Shown: positions 50,957 to 59,330 of the stretch, piece after piece
Layout: each line of letters starts with the position of its first letter
Position numbering within the stretch: position 1 is the first letter of the stretch
NCBI GenBank assembly: GCA_040755395.1
Contig: JBFMAX010000001.1
Span: 634,816 to 698,815, forward strand
Direction of reading: 5' to 3'
DNA from: Nitrospirota bacterium
Lineage (GTDB): Bacteria > Nitrospirota > Nitrospiria > Nitrospirales > Nitrospiraceae
DNA: 64,000 nt
Program-made: the position numbers and the translations under genes
The notes under the pieces: generated by a model
The model's database searches: none
Seen by the model: the letters and a program-made list of their open reading frames with translations, nothing else
Told to the model about the DNA's origin: nothing

Positions 50957-51265
50957 TCAGCGTGTTCGCCTGGCCATATGTACGGCATCCACAATGCTCC
51001 AGAGCGCGAGCAGCAACAGGGAAACGGTCAGGACCAGGAGCAGGCCGAGGTTTGAGGGAACTTCGTCGGCCAGCAGCGACCGCTCGAAGCGATCCACATC
51101 AACCGAACTGAGCAGAGCGCCGACCAGCAGAAGGGCGACGAAGAAAAATGCGGCGCCTTTGGCCCACTGCCCGTTATAGAACTGGCCGAGACCCGGGAAT
51201 AACGCCGAAAGGAAGGCCGCGACAGCGGGGTTGACGTTCGACTTCGGCGAACGTTCCGCTTCCAT
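50957..51265 (-). CDS. Small membrane protein with TM2-like domain
   Basis: The 102-residue product has PAVAAFLSALFPGLGQFYNG and QWAKGAAFFFVALLLVGALL, the pattern of TM2/DUF5683-type small membrane domains where a Gly-x-Gly-QFYNG turn joins two helices, then a third helix (LGLLLVLTVSLLLLALWSIV). It lies 31 bp downstream of the membrane protein at 51296 on the same strand. Function unknown. Confidence 0.7.
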   Translation of the reverse strand: MEAERSPKSNVNPAVAAFLSALFPGLGQFYNGQWAKGAAFFFVALLLVGALLSSVDVDRFERSLLADEVPSNLGLLLVLTVSLLLLALWSIVDAVHMARRTR

Positions 51266-51295
51266 TGCCCGAGTGCGCCTCCGCCGGAGGAAGGA

Positions 51296-52057
51296 TCACT
51301 CCGAGTAGATCAACAATTGCAGTCCGATCAGCAAGATCAAGCCGGCCCAGGCCAGTTCCCAGGACGACCGATCCGCCGCCCGGTCGACACTCCTACCGTC
51401 CCTCCCGTCCTGCACTCTCTGCCAACCGGAGACGAGCTTGGAGGAGCCGGCGGTGATCGCCAGTATTCCCATGATAGTGTGATGGACGGCGATCTTGTGG
51501 GCGGACGGGTGCGCGCCGTGCTCATGCCCGAACAGCATCAGTCCACCGATGATGGCCAACGCGGGCAGCGGCACCATCCAGACGCCATGCGCGATCCGGC
51601 CGAGCCGCCGGAAGAGCTCGATCGCCCCCACGCTCAGGAGCAGCAGGCCGTAGGTCTTGTGTTGAATGAGTTCCCCGTCATCGCCGAAGAAGGTTTGGGC
51701 GAAGCTGAGCGTCCCCACCGGCCAGGCTTCGTGATCGCTCCAGATCAGGAGGAAACCTCCCGCCGCGGACATCGCGGCCGGCAACAGGAAGCTGATCCAC
51801 GAGAACTTCGTGAAGGCTAACGCCTCTCGGAGTTCGCTGAGTCCGATCAGGATCACGAAGACGCCGGCCAAGTGATGATTAAACTCGGAATAGGCCTTTC
51901 CCTCCGGCGAGCCTTCCCATTTCGGAACGCCAGGCGCCGCTGTTCCGCCATGGTCGTGCCGCTGTCCGTTCAGAGCACCGTGACCACCGTCGTGCGACGA
52001 ACCGCCGATCTGGGCGACAGCCGGAACGGCGAAGACGCTGAACACTATGATGACCAA
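51296..52057 (-). CDS. His-rich multi-pass membrane protein, possibly metal-related
   Basis: The upstream open frame overlaps the PCP_red gene and is not coding there. The best start is a TTG at 52057 with GGATGG upstream, giving 253 residues. After a short signal (VIIVFSVFAVPAVA) comes a His/Gly-rich segment (SSHDGGHGALNGQRHDHGG). It is followed by six or so helices with His residues at membrane edges (FNHHLAGVFVILIGLSELRE, GHEHGAHPSAHKIAVHHTIM). The pattern resembles copper- or other metal-handling membrane proteins; this is inference. It lies 77 bp downstream of the zinc-ribbon PCP_red gene. Confidence 0.68.
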   Translation of the reverse strand: MVIIVFSVFAVPAVAQIGGSSHDGGHGALNGQRHDHGGTAAPGVPKWEGSPEGKAYSEFNHHLAGVFVILIGLSELREALAFTKFSWISFLLPAAMSAAGGFLLIWSDHEAWPVGTLSFAQTFFGDDGELIQHKTYGLLLLSVGAIELFRRLGRIAHGVWMVPLPALAIIGGLMLFGHEHGAHPSAHKIAVHHTIMGILAITAGSSKLVSGWQRVQDGRDGRSVDRAADRSSWELAWAGLILLIGLQLLIYSE

Positions 52058-52098
52058 GAAAAAGGCCCATCCGAATGACCGGATGAGCCCCTTTTCTG

Positions 52099-52134
52099 CC
52101 TCGCGCCTCGCGCCCCGTGCCACGCGCCTAAGCC
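52099..52134. repeat. Low-complexity CG-rich repeat text
   Basis: CCTCGCGCCTCGCGCCCCGT and neighbouring bases fill the gap between the PCP_red stop and the His-rich membrane gene. Read on the other strand it is the GGCACGGGGCGCGAGGC type shared with 52914-52950 and 9232-9255. Confidence 0.4.
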
Positions 52135-52902
52135 TTACATGAACTTCATGAACTTCTCTTTCGCTTCGTCCATGATTTGCGCCGTGATCGTCGAGGCGCC
52201 CTGCTCCTTCGCCAGCCGTTCGATCTCCCGCTTGGCCATCGGCCTGATGAAGTCCGGGATGTTTTCCAACCGCTTTTCGGCCTCCGGCGTCCACGCGACG
52301 CCGATGGAATCGTGCTTGGAATCGTCCATCACCTGGAGCGTAATGGTCTTGTACCCATGTTTCCGCGCATAGGCCTCGACGCTGCTCTGGACCATCGGGC
52401 GGACGAACGACGGGAGGCGCTCCAATTTGTCCTTGGCGTCCGGAGTCCACGTGAACTCGGAGGTCGCCGAACCGGGCCCCGCCTGGCTTCCCGACGCAGC
52501 GAGTCCCATCTGAGCCACCATCGCCGAAAACGGGCACCCGCCCGATTTGGTCTCCGGCTTCCCTTGGCTGGCAGGACTTGTCGTCCCGGCACCGGCCGAG
52601 GTTCCGGCAGGTTGCCCGCCTTGAATTTTCTCGTTGAGATAGGCCGCCATCTGCCCGGCGCCGGCCAGGGCTTCTTCTTTCAGCGTGCTCCGGGTCATCT
52701 CGAACGGCTCGGCCGGCGCCGGCCGTCCGCCTAACTTCACGCCCAGCGAGCTGACCATCTGCGTTTCGCCGGGGTTGGTCACCATGGAAAACTTGGCCCC
52801 GCAGGAGGGGCACCCGAAGAACACGCCGAGCGAGCCTTCCGCCGGCTGTTCCACCTTCTCGAAGTTCATGTAAGTTTCGCAGTTCAAGCAAACGAATTTC
52901 AT
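52135..52902 (-). CDS. Zinc-ribbon plus two-repeat PCP_red domain protein
   Basis: The 255-residue protein opens with a zinc ribbon (CLNC at residues 5-8, CPSC about residue 33), followed by a Gly/Ala/Ser linker with one CPF motif (GGCPFSAMVAQM). Two PCP_red repeats follow: FTWTPDAKDKLERLPSFVRP and VAWTPEAEKRLENIPDFIRP, each with its closing helix (EAYARKHGYKTIT, ERLAKEQGASTIT). This is the same domain as in the four-repeat protein at 36245. ATG 52902 has AGGAG upstream. It sits just downstream of an Mrp-type Fe-S carrier gene and upstream of a His-rich membrane protein. Confidence 0.8.
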   Translation of the reverse strand: MKFVCLNCETYMNFEKVEQPAEGSLGVFFGCPSCGAKFSMVTNPGETQMVSSLGVKLGGRPAPAEPFEMTRSTLKEEALAGAGQMAAYLNEKIQGGQPAGTSAGAGTTSPASQGKPETKSGGCPFSAMVAQMGLAASGSQAGPGSATSEFTWTPDAKDKLERLPSFVRPMVQSSVEAYARKHGYKTITLQVMDDSKHDSIGVAWTPEAEKRLENIPDFIRPMAKREIERLAKEQGASTITAQIMDEAKEKFMKFM

Positions 52903-52913
52903 CTTCAACTCCT

Positions 52914-53014
52914 GGGCGAGGGGCACGGGGCTAGCGGCAAGGGGTTAAGGGGTTATGGTGAAACCCTCTGATCCTCATCCTTCTTAACCACTTGCTTCGT
53001 GCCTCTTGCCTATT
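52914..53014. repeat. Long imperfect inverted repeat filling the mrp/PCP_red gap
   Basis: Left arm 52915-52950 reads GGCGAGGGGCACG, then GCAAG and GGTTAAG. Right arm 52982-53010, read on the other strand, gives GGCAAGAGGCACG, then GCAAG and GGTTAAG. The arms would form a hairpin of about 25 matched pairs over a loop of about 30 nt. It covers essentially the entire intergenic gap. Confidence 0.6.
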
Positions 53015-53015
53015 G

Positions 53016-53942
53016 TTAGAGCCTTTCCGCCAACACCTTCTTGTACTCCACAAGAGTCACGACCCGTTCCGCAATCTCGCGGTATCGCTGGATCGTCGGA
53101 TAATTCTCGTCCAGCAACGGCGTTCCTTTGTCGAAGGTCGAGGCCAGCGTCCGATCGAAGGGGATTCTGCCGAGGAGCGGGACATCCAGCGCCTCGCACA
53201 TCGCCCCCGTGTTGCCTTCGAAGAGCTCATGTTCGGCTCCGCAGGACGGACAACGGTACCGGCTCATGTTCTCCACCATCCCGAGCACCCGGATGCCCAT
53301 GTCGCGCGCATAGGTGACCGACTTCTGCACGACATCGGACGCGACTTCGGACGGGGTTGTGACCACGATCGCACCGGCAAGGTCGGGAATGAACCCGGCC
53401 ATGACGGGCGGCTTGTCGGCGGCGGCTCCCGGAGGCAGGTCGGTCAAGAGATAATCCAACTCGCCCCACACGACGTCCGCGAGGAACTCCCGGATAACAT
53501 TCATCTCCATCACGCCCAGCCAGACCGGGCTCAAATCCATCGGGCCCTTCCAGCGGACCGGTGAAGCGTCGCCGAGGAAGAAATCCATCGAAGCGACCTT
53601 CACTCCCAGCGGGCCGACGGGAGGGACCGCGCCTTCTGGCGTAATCATGAGCGACCGGCCATGCATGCCGAGCATCCGCGGCACACAGGGGCCATTGAGG
53701 TCCACGTCCAACAGCCCGACCCGGTACCCCAGACGCGCCAGCGCCAGGGCCAGGTTGACCGTCGTCATGCTCTTGCCGACCCCGCCTTTGCCGCTCATCA
53801 CGACGATTTTGTGTTTGATGCCGGCCATGCGGGCCTGCACCTGCTTCATCTGCTCGGTGATCTGCTGGACCACCTTCGCATCATCGGTGTATTGGAGTTT
53901 GCTCAGAATGGATTTGAGGTTTTTCTCTTGTGCCGCAGGCAT
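53016..53942 (-). CDS. Mrp/NBP35-type ATP-binding Fe-S carrier protein
   Basis: The P-loop VVMSGKGGVGKSMTTVNLAL is at residues 48-67, followed by YRVGLLDVDLNGPCVPRMLG and LPPGAAADKP (as LLTDLPPGAAADKPPV). A C-terminal CPSCG motif supplies one CxxC. Members of this family hold and transfer [4Fe-4S] clusters. The N-terminal about 40 residues are a helical extension. At 308 aa it is typical. Its place just downstream of the sulfate assimilation genes links cysteine supply with Fe-S cluster use. The ATG at 53942 has GAGGG upstream. Confidence 0.88.
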   Translation of the reverse strand: MPAAQEKNLKSILSKLQYTDDAKVVQQITEQMKQVQARMAGIKHKIVVMSGKGGVGKSMTTVNLALALARLGYRVGLLDVDLNGPCVPRMLGMHGRSLMITPEGAVPPVGPLGVKVASMDFFLGDASPVRWKGPMDLSPVWLGVMEMNVIREFLADVVWGELDYLLTDLPPGAAADKPPVMAGFIPDLAGAIVVTTPSEVASDVVQKSVTYARDMGIRVLGMVENMSRYRCPSCGAEHELFEGNTGAMCEALDVPLLGRIPFDRTLASTFDKGTPLLDENYPTIQRYREIAERVVTLVEYKKVLAERL

Positions 53943-54111
53943 AGGTTTCTTTCCCTCAATAGAAGGCCAACGGTAACACAAGGGTTTTTAGAGAGTCAAA
54001 CGTCCCCACCAACAGCAAGAAGCTGACAGCAGGAGAAGCCAGTGAACAACGAAGATGATTGCCCATCTTGAGCTCTTAGCTGCTCGCTATCGGCGGTTCG
54101 CCAAGTTGTAG

Positions 54112-55968
54112 TTAGATCGAGTACTGGAACGTCGGCTTACTGCCGATCGCGTGCGCCAGCACGCCCCGGCGTTTGAGTTCTTCGATGATGCGCCGGGCCG
54201 CCTCGTCGAAGTCCTGGGGGCCGCTGAAGTGCAGGTCGGTGTTGGGCGGAGGCTCCTCCTCGGTCTTGCTCATATGGACGGCGATCACGGGAGCCGGATG
54301 CACCAGGGTCCTGATGGCTTGCGCCGCGTCCCGATAGGCGGCGCCGAAGGGATTCGTGGTGGAGACGACGATCAGGCCCGTATCGATCAGCAGCCGGGCG
54401 ACTTCGCCGTAGCGCCGAGCCATCTCGGTCGTATCGGATCTTTCCGATTCCGCCAGATCGGCATCCAGGCCTCGCCGGAGGTTCTCGCCGTCCAGCAGAT
54501 ACGCATGCCGCCCTTCCGCCACTAAGAGCGCCTCCAGTTTGCGAGCCAGGAACGACTTCCCCGTATGGCGTCCGCCGGTCAACAGAACGATGGCCGCGCG
54601 GTGTCCATACTGCTGGGCCCGGTCCTCCGCGCTCACCTCGCCTTTCACCCAGGCGAAATCGCGCCGGCGGGCCTCCTCCCGCAGAAATTCCTGTTCGTCG
54701 TGAACCAGCTCGGTGATGATGCCGCCGCCGGAGATGTCGTATTGATCGACGATCACAAAGCGGCCGGTGGCCTCGAAGGACGCGGACAGATCGAAGGCGA
54801 TGGGCCACTTGGTTCGCAGCGTCAACTCGGCGACCTGGTTCTTCTCGACGGCGCGGCCGCCCTGCCGTTGATCGAGGTCCTGCGTGTCGATGATGCGATG
54901 GATGGCCGCTACCTCGCAATCCACCTCGCGCGTGGCCAGGCGAAGCTGGTACTTCCGCCCGCGCTCGAGCGGCCGCCCCAACCAGAACACGTTGGCCCGA
55001 AACGCGGTGGAGACCAGCGGAATGTCGTTCTGATGCGAGGCGATTTCGCCGCGCTCGATGAAAATCTGTTCGTCCAGCGTGATTCCCACCGACTGGCCGG
55101 CCTGTGCTTCGGTCGGGGGCGGCTCGATGTTGAAGGCCTCGATCGTCTTGACGTTGGCGACCTTGTTGGACGGAGAAAAGACCAGCCGGTCTCCCACCTT
55201 CAGCCGTCCGGCGGTGATGCGGCCGGCGATGATCCGCCGGACGTCGAATTTATAGACATCCTGCACCGGGAACCGGAGCGGCTGTTCGGCGCGCGCGGTT
55301 TCCTTCCTGAAGAAGCCCAGCGTGTCGAGCACGGTGGGGCCCTGATACCAGGGCATGTGCCCGCTACGCGCGACGATGTTGTCGCCCAGCTTCGCGCTGA
55401 CGGGAATCACCTGCTGCGGGACGACTTTGAACTGCCCAAGGTAGTCCCGGTACTCCTTCTCGATCCCGTCGAAGACGTCGCGGCGATAGCCGACCAGGTC
55501 CATTTTATTGACGACCACGGCGACCTGCCTGACTCCTAACAGCGAGAGCAGGTACCCGTGTTTTTTGGACTGCTCTTTCACCCCTTCGAAGGCGTCGATC
55601 AACAGCAAGGCGGCTTCGGCGCGGGCGGCGCCCGAAATCATGTTCTTGAGGAATTCCTTGTGCCCCGGAGCATCGATAATGATGTACTGCCGGCCGTTCC
55701 AGTTGAAAAAGGTGCGGGCCGTGTCGATCGTGATGCCTTGCTCCTGCTCCTCCAGAAACGCATCGAAGAGAAAGGCGTATTCGAATTCCTTGCCCTGCTG
55801 GCGGCAGATGGCCTGGACCTTCTCCAGCTTGCCCTCCGGCAACGAGCCTGTGTCGGCGTAGAGCCGGCCCAGCAAAGTGGACTTGCCGTGATCCACATGG
55901 CCGACGATCACGATCTGCATGGTTTCGTTGGGCTTGGTGATAGTCGCCGCTTGCGTCTTGGTCGTCAT
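54112..55968 (-). CDS. cysNC: Bifunctional sulfate adenylyltransferase subunit 1/adenylylsulfate kinase (CysNC)
   Basis: Residues 1-440 are the CysN GTPase: GHVDHGKS at 23-30, DAPGH at 99-103 and NKMD at 154-157. CysN couples GTP hydrolysis to ATP sulfurylase (CysD) making APS. Residues 455-618 form an APS-kinase-like domain with P-loop GGRHTGKS (465-472) and [15 protein letters not shown] (491-505). The C-terminal half is divergent: the usual lid after the CVV(V)F-type core is replaced by a Glu/Pro-rich segment. It lies 144 bp downstream of cysD across a strong hairpin. The nearby cysH looks APS-specific, so a full APS kinase may not be needed. Confidence 0.9.
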   Translation of the reverse strand: MTTKTQAATITKPNETMQIVIVGHVDHGKSTLLGRLYADTGSLPEGKLEKVQAICRQQGKEFEYAFLFDAFLEEQEQGITIDTARTFFNWNGRQYIIIDAPGHKEFLKNMISGAARAEAALLLIDAFEGVKEQSKKHGYLLSLLGVRQVAVVVNKMDLVGYRRDVFDGIEKEYRDYLGQFKVVPQQVIPVSAKLGDNIVARSGHMPWYQGPTVLDTLGFFRKETARAEQPLRFPVQDVYKFDVRRIIAGRITAGRLKVGDRLVFSPSNKVANVKTIEAFNIEPPPTEAQAGQSVGITLDEQIFIERGEIASHQNDIPLVSTAFRANVFWLGRPLERGRKYQLRLATREVDCEVAAIHRIIDTQDLDQRQGGRAVEKNQVAELTLRTKWPIAFDLSASFEATGRFVIVDQYDISGGGIITELVHDEQEFLREEARRRDFAWVKGEVSAEDRAQQYGHRAAIVLLTGGRHTGKSFLARKLEALLVAEGRHAYLLDGENLRRGLDADLAESERSDTTEMARRYGEVARLLIDTGLIVVSTTNPFGAAYRDAAQAIRTLVHPAPVIAVHMSKTEEEPPPNTDLHFSGPQDFDEAARRIIEELKRRGVLAHAIGSKPTFQYSI

Positions 55969-56014
55969 GGCTCTACGGAATCCTGATGCGCAGCCAGCGG
56001 GACTCGCGAGACTG

Positions 56015-56052
56015 GCCGGGACCCATTGCTCCCGGAAGCAATGGGTCCCGGC
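56015..56052. repeat. Perfect 16-bp-stem hairpin between cysD and cysNC
   Basis: GCCGGGACCCATTGCT (56015-56030) pairs perfectly with AGCAATGGGTCCCGGC (56037-56052) around a six-base loop. It lies in the middle of the 144-bp gap, with no T-run. TTGCTCCCGG-like text links it to the repeats at 14396-14422 and 25092-25108. Confidence 0.7.
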
Positions 56053-56112
56053 GTGAATCGCCTTTCCCGCGGTTCGCGCATTTCTCGCCGGTCTCGCGGA
56101 GCATTGCTCGCG

Positions 56113-56910
56113 TCACATGTACCCTTCTTTGCGCAGCAGTTCCATCCCGCGCCCCTCGTCCTGCGCGCGGCCGGCGCGCTCGGCGACCGTCGTGTGCCGC
56201 AATTCCTCGATGATGTCGTCGACCGACTTGGCGGTGGATTTGATCGGGAACGTGCAGGGGGCGCAGCCCAGACTGCGGTACCGCGTTCCGTCGCCCCGGT
56301 CGAGATAGAGATCGATGAACGGGATGTTCTCGAGCTTGATGTATTCCCAGATGTTGATCTCGGTCCAATCCAACAGCGGGTGGATGCGGACGTGCGTCCC
56401 CGGCGGGAACGAGGTCTTGAACTGGTCCCACAGCTCGGGCGGCTGGTCCCGGAAATCCCAATCGCCGTGCTTGTCGCGCGGCGAGAAATATCGCTCTTTG
56501 GCCCTCGTGCCTTCCTCGTCCGCGCGCACGCCCAGGATGATGCCGGTATAGCCCTTCTCTTCGATGAGCTGCTTCAGCGCGTTGGTCTTGAGAGCCGTGC
56601 AGCAGGTGACCCGGCCCAGCGTGTGGTTCATGCCGGCGGCCAGGGCTTCTTTGTTTTGACCGACCACCAGATTCAACCGCCATTCGCGGACCAGCCGGTC
56701 ACGGTATTCGATCATGGCCGGAATCTTGTAGCTGGTGTCCACGTGAATGAGCGGGAACGGCACGTGCCCGAAGAAGGCCTTGCGTACGAGCCACAACAAC
56801 ACGGTGGAATCTTTGCCGATGGACCAGAGCATGGCCAGATGGTCAAAGTGCTTGTAGGCCTCCCGCAAGATGTAGACGCTCTGATCTTCCAACTGCCGGA
56901 GATGTTTCAT
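56113..56910 (-). CDS. cysD: Sulfate adenylyltransferase subunit 2 (CysD)
   Basis: CysD carries the ATP sulfurylase active site that activates sulfate to APS together with CysN. Typical segments are [20 protein letters not shown], the PP-loop [78 protein letters not shown] and [20 protein letters not shown]. Length is 265 aa, slightly below the E. coli form of about 302. The gene follows trpD2-like by 21 bp and precedes cysNC. Confidence 0.95.
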   Translation of the reverse strand: MKHLRQLEDQSVYILREAYKHFDHLAMLWSIGKDSTVLLWLVRKAFFGHVPFPLIHVDTSYKIPAMIEYRDRLVREWRLNLVVGQNKEALAAGMNHTLGRVTCCTALKTNALKQLIEEKGYTGIILGVRADEEGTRAKERYFSPRDKHGDWDFRDQPPELWDQFKTSFPPGTHVRIHPLLDWTEINIWEYIKLENIPFIDLYLDRGDGTRYRSLGCAPCTFPIKSTAKSVDDIIEELRHTTVAERAGRAQDEGRGMELLRKEGYM

Positions 56911-56931
56911 GCGCAGGTTCCTCCATCCCCT

Positions 56932-57972
56932 TCAGGCATGAACCGGTTCCTTCGCCGTGGTCAGCTCGGTCAATTTCCGCGCCGCCGCTCCCGACTCGAT
57001 GGCCCGCTGGGCCGTCGGCAGGCAGGAGGAAATCGACGGGCCTTTGCCCGCCGCATACAGCAACATGGCGGCATTGAGCGCCACCCAATCACGCGGCCCG
57101 CCGCGCACCTCGTTCCGCACGATCCGTGCGAGCAACTCGGCTTCCTTCTCCCGTTGCTCCGCCGGGAAGCCCGCCATCTCGCGGAAGGAAGCCGACGGCA
57201 GTCCGACGTCTTTCGACTGGAGCGTCAAGGGCACGATCCGCTCATCCCGCAATTCCAGCAGCCTCGTCACCGAAGCGAGCGAGAGTTCCGGATCGCCTTC
57301 CACGCCGCGGATCACCAGCGCGCGCCGGGCGCCCAACATGCGGAGCGCCTCCGCCGTCTTTTCGAAGTAGGGCGGATGCGTCAACCCGATGACCTGAGAC
57401 GAGGCGCGGGCCGGATTCAGCATGCGGGCGACAGGATGGAAAAAATTTCGCAGTCCCAATTCAGTCCTGAGGTCGAGGAACCGCGCGATAGGCGGGTGGT
57501 AGAACGCAATATCCAGATACGCGAACCCTTTCGTCACGAGTTCGTCCGCCGCCTGCTGCGGCTTGAGTTCGGTCGGGATTCCCAACACCTTCAAGACAGC
57601 AGCCGTCCCGGGCCGTTGCGGAATTCCTTCATGACCGTGCATGAGCACGACCGCGCCTGCGGCGGCCGCCACCACCGCCGCTCCAATCGACGCGTGAAAG
57701 GTGTCTTGCTTGCCGGCATAGGTCGGGAGATCGACGAGCGCCAGGCCTTCGGGCACGGGCAACGGCGCAACATACTGGCGGGCCGCCGCGGTGAAGGAGG
57801 CCAGTTCGGTGACGGACTCCGTCTTCATGCGCATGGCGACCAGGAAGGCGCCGACCTGGATCGGCGTGGCCTGACCCTCGATCAGGCACTTCATGGCCTG
57901 CTTGGCCTCCTCCCAGGTCAAGTCCTTGGAAGTCTTCGTCCCTTTGGCGACCTTGGCGATGAACTGTTGCAT
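56932..57972 (-). CDS. TrpD2-type (anthranilate phosphoribosyltransferase-like) protein
   Basis: The 346-residue protein has the helical-then-alpha/beta organisation of TrpD (DLTWEEAKQAMKCLIEGQAT, PIQVGAFLVAMRMKTESVTE; LGLRNFFHPVARMLNPARAS). The phosphoribosyl-diphosphate loop of genuine TrpD (GTGGD) is replaced by DLPTYAGKQDTFHASIG, which places it with the TrpD2/YbiB group, thought to be catalytically inactive and able to bind nucleic acid. It is inside the sulfate-assimilation run, 21 bp from cysD, so a role there is likely but undefined. Confidence 0.8.
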   Translation of the reverse strand: MQQFIAKVAKGTKTSKDLTWEEAKQAMKCLIEGQATPIQVGAFLVAMRMKTESVTELASFTAAARQYVAPLPVPEGLALVDLPTYAGKQDTFHASIGAAVVAAAAGAVVLMHGHEGIPQRPGTAAVLKVLGIPTELKPQQAADELVTKGFAYLDIAFYHPPIARFLDLRTELGLRNFFHPVARMLNPARASSQVIGLTHPPYFEKTAEALRMLGARRALVIRGVEGDPELSLASVTRLLELRDERIVPLTLQSKDVGLPSASFREMAGFPAEQREKEAELLARIVRNEVRGGPRDWVALNAAMLLYAAGKGPSISSCLPTAQRAIESGAAARKLTELTTAKEPVHA

Positions 57973-57979
57973 ACGACCC

Positions 57980-57994
57980 GTGACGCGTCACGCG
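57980..57994. repeat. Intergenic repeat GTGACGCGTCACGCG, copy 2
   Basis: Identical 15-mer to 49903-49917. It lies between the trpD2-like start and the DsrE-like stop, 8 bp upstream of the trpD2-like start. Confidence 0.55.
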
Positions 57995-57999
57995 CTTAG

Positions 58000-58422
58000 T
58001 TAGAAGGTGAGCACCTGATCGGCCGTGGTCACTTCTTCCTTCCAGAAGGCATCCGCTGCCTGGACCTCGTCCAGTTCGGGGATCAACTTTTCGACCGTAA
58101 TTTCGAGCAGCTCCAAGGAATCGCGGCACACGGAAAATTTGGCGTCGCCTTTTTCTTTGATCTCGCGCAAGATCGCGGGCAAGTCGTGCTTGCCGCGAGA
58201 ACGCAGGACCTCCCGCATATGGGCGTCCCGGCCCTTGTAGGCTTCGGAGAAGACCATGTCTTTGACTTTGTCCTGCGTCAGCCGCAAGGCCGCTTCGTCC
58301 CGAAAGAACACGCTCACCTGGGTGCCGGCGATGGTGGCGATACGGGCGAGTTCGCAGGCCTGGAGCAGATTGTTATAGGAACCACGCGTCACGATCACGG
58401 CCAGTTTCTTCACGGCAGCCAC
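58000..58422 (-). CDS. DsrE-like protein
   Basis: The 140-residue product opens LAVIVTRGSYNNLLQACELA and continues AGTQVSVFFRDEAALRLTQD, the fold pattern of DsrE/DsrF-like sulfur-trafficking proteins and of the DsrE family peroxiredoxin-like group. A Cys in FSVCRDSLELLEITVEKLI is a candidate persulfide-carrying residue, as in related proteins. Its place between cysH and trpD2-like in the sulfate assimilation cluster, near a sulfite reductase with TusA domain, supports a role in sulfur transfer. Direct proof is lacking. Confidence 0.83.
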   Translation of the reverse strand: MAAVKKLAVIVTRGSYNNLLQACELARIATIAGTQVSVFFRDEAALRLTQDKVKDMVFSEAYKGRDAHMREVLRSRGKHDLPAILREIKEKGDAKFSVCRDSLELLEITVEKLIPELDEVQAADAFWKEEVTTADQVLTF

Positions 58423-58531
58423 CCCTCCACCTCACGTTTCAGCGTGTGTCGCTGAGCAAAACAAGGAGGCTAAAGGCGATGACGCTGCGCGGCCCGACCG
58501 GGCTGCCTCTAGCCTCGTATTCGCGACCTGT

Positions 58532-59281
58532 TTACTTATGCAAACCGCACTCGGTCTTGGCGAAATTCCTCCATCGCCCGGCGCGCGGATCTTCCCCCGG
58601 CTGGACCGGCGCCGTGCAGTGCGTACAGCCGATGCTGGGATAGTTCTGGTCATGGAGCCGGTTGTACGGCACCTCGTACATCTTGATATAAGTCCACACG
58701 TCCTCGGCCGTCCATTTCGCCAGCGGGTTGATCTTGACGAGTTGGAATTTACGGTCCCATTCGATCAACCCGGCGTTCGCCCTGGTCGGCGCCTGGTCGC
58801 GTCTGATACCCGTAATCCAGGCGTCGAAGCCTTTCAAAACCCGCGCCAGCGGCTCGACCTTCCGCAGTTCGCAGCAGCGGTCCGGCTGGCGCGCCCAGAG
58901 GGCGTCGCCGTATTGCGCAGCCTGCTCTGCCGGGGTAAGGAGCGACGTGATCCGCAACACCTGTTCGGGTCGCAGGCCGTATTTTTCGACGATGCGATCC
59001 CTGACGTCGTAGGTCTCGGCGAACAAGAAATCCGTGTCGAGATAGAATAGCGGAACCTGCGGATTGATCCGCTGGATCATGTCCACCAGCACGACATCTT
59101 CGGCGCCGAAACTGCAGGCGAGCACGATCTTGGGCATGTAGCGCTCGATCGCATAGGCCAGCACGTCCTGCGGCTGTCTCGTCTCGAAGGACTCGCTCAG
59201 CCGCTTCAGTTCTTCTTCCATCGGCGCGCCGGTCCTCTCACTGTCTCGAGACACTGGGATTTGCCTCTCGGTCAAGGTCAT
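58532..59281 (-). CDS. cysH: Adenylyl-sulfate (APS) reductase, CysH type
   Basis: The PP-loop variant KIVLACSFGAEDVVLVDMI, VPLFYLDTDFLFAETYDVRD and TGIRRDQAPTRANAG are CysH signatures. The four cluster cysteines of the APS-specific form are present: RCCELRK and GCTHC, with the catalytic Cys in the C-terminal ECGLHK. This [4Fe-4S]-containing type normally reduces APS directly, not PAPS. The first ATG (59281) gives 249 aa without a ribosome-binding site; an ATG at 59221 with GAGAGGAC upstream is equally possible. It lies 49 bp downstream of the sulfite reductase. Confidence 0.93.
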   Translation of the reverse strand: MTLTERQIPVSRDSERTGAPMEEELKRLSESFETRQPQDVLAYAIERYMPKIVLACSFGAEDVVLVDMIQRINPQVPLFYLDTDFLFAETYDVRDRIVEKYGLRPEQVLRITSLLTPAEQAAQYGDALWARQPDRCCELRKVEPLARVLKGFDAWITGIRRDQAPTRANAGLIEWDRKFQLVKINPLAKWTAEDVWTYIKMYEVPYNRLHDQNYPSIGCTHCTAPVQPGEDPRAGRWRNFAKTECGLHK

Positions 59282-59330
59282 AGGCGATTGGCGATAGACT
59301 ATGGGGAAGAAGCCCTGAGTTGTTCAATCC

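Noticed and set aside
52058..52891. Open frame extending the His-rich membrane protein to over 530 residues
   Set aside because: The upstream 278 codons lie antiframe within the PCP_red gene and have arginine/glycine-rich shadow composition; the real gene starts near 52057.
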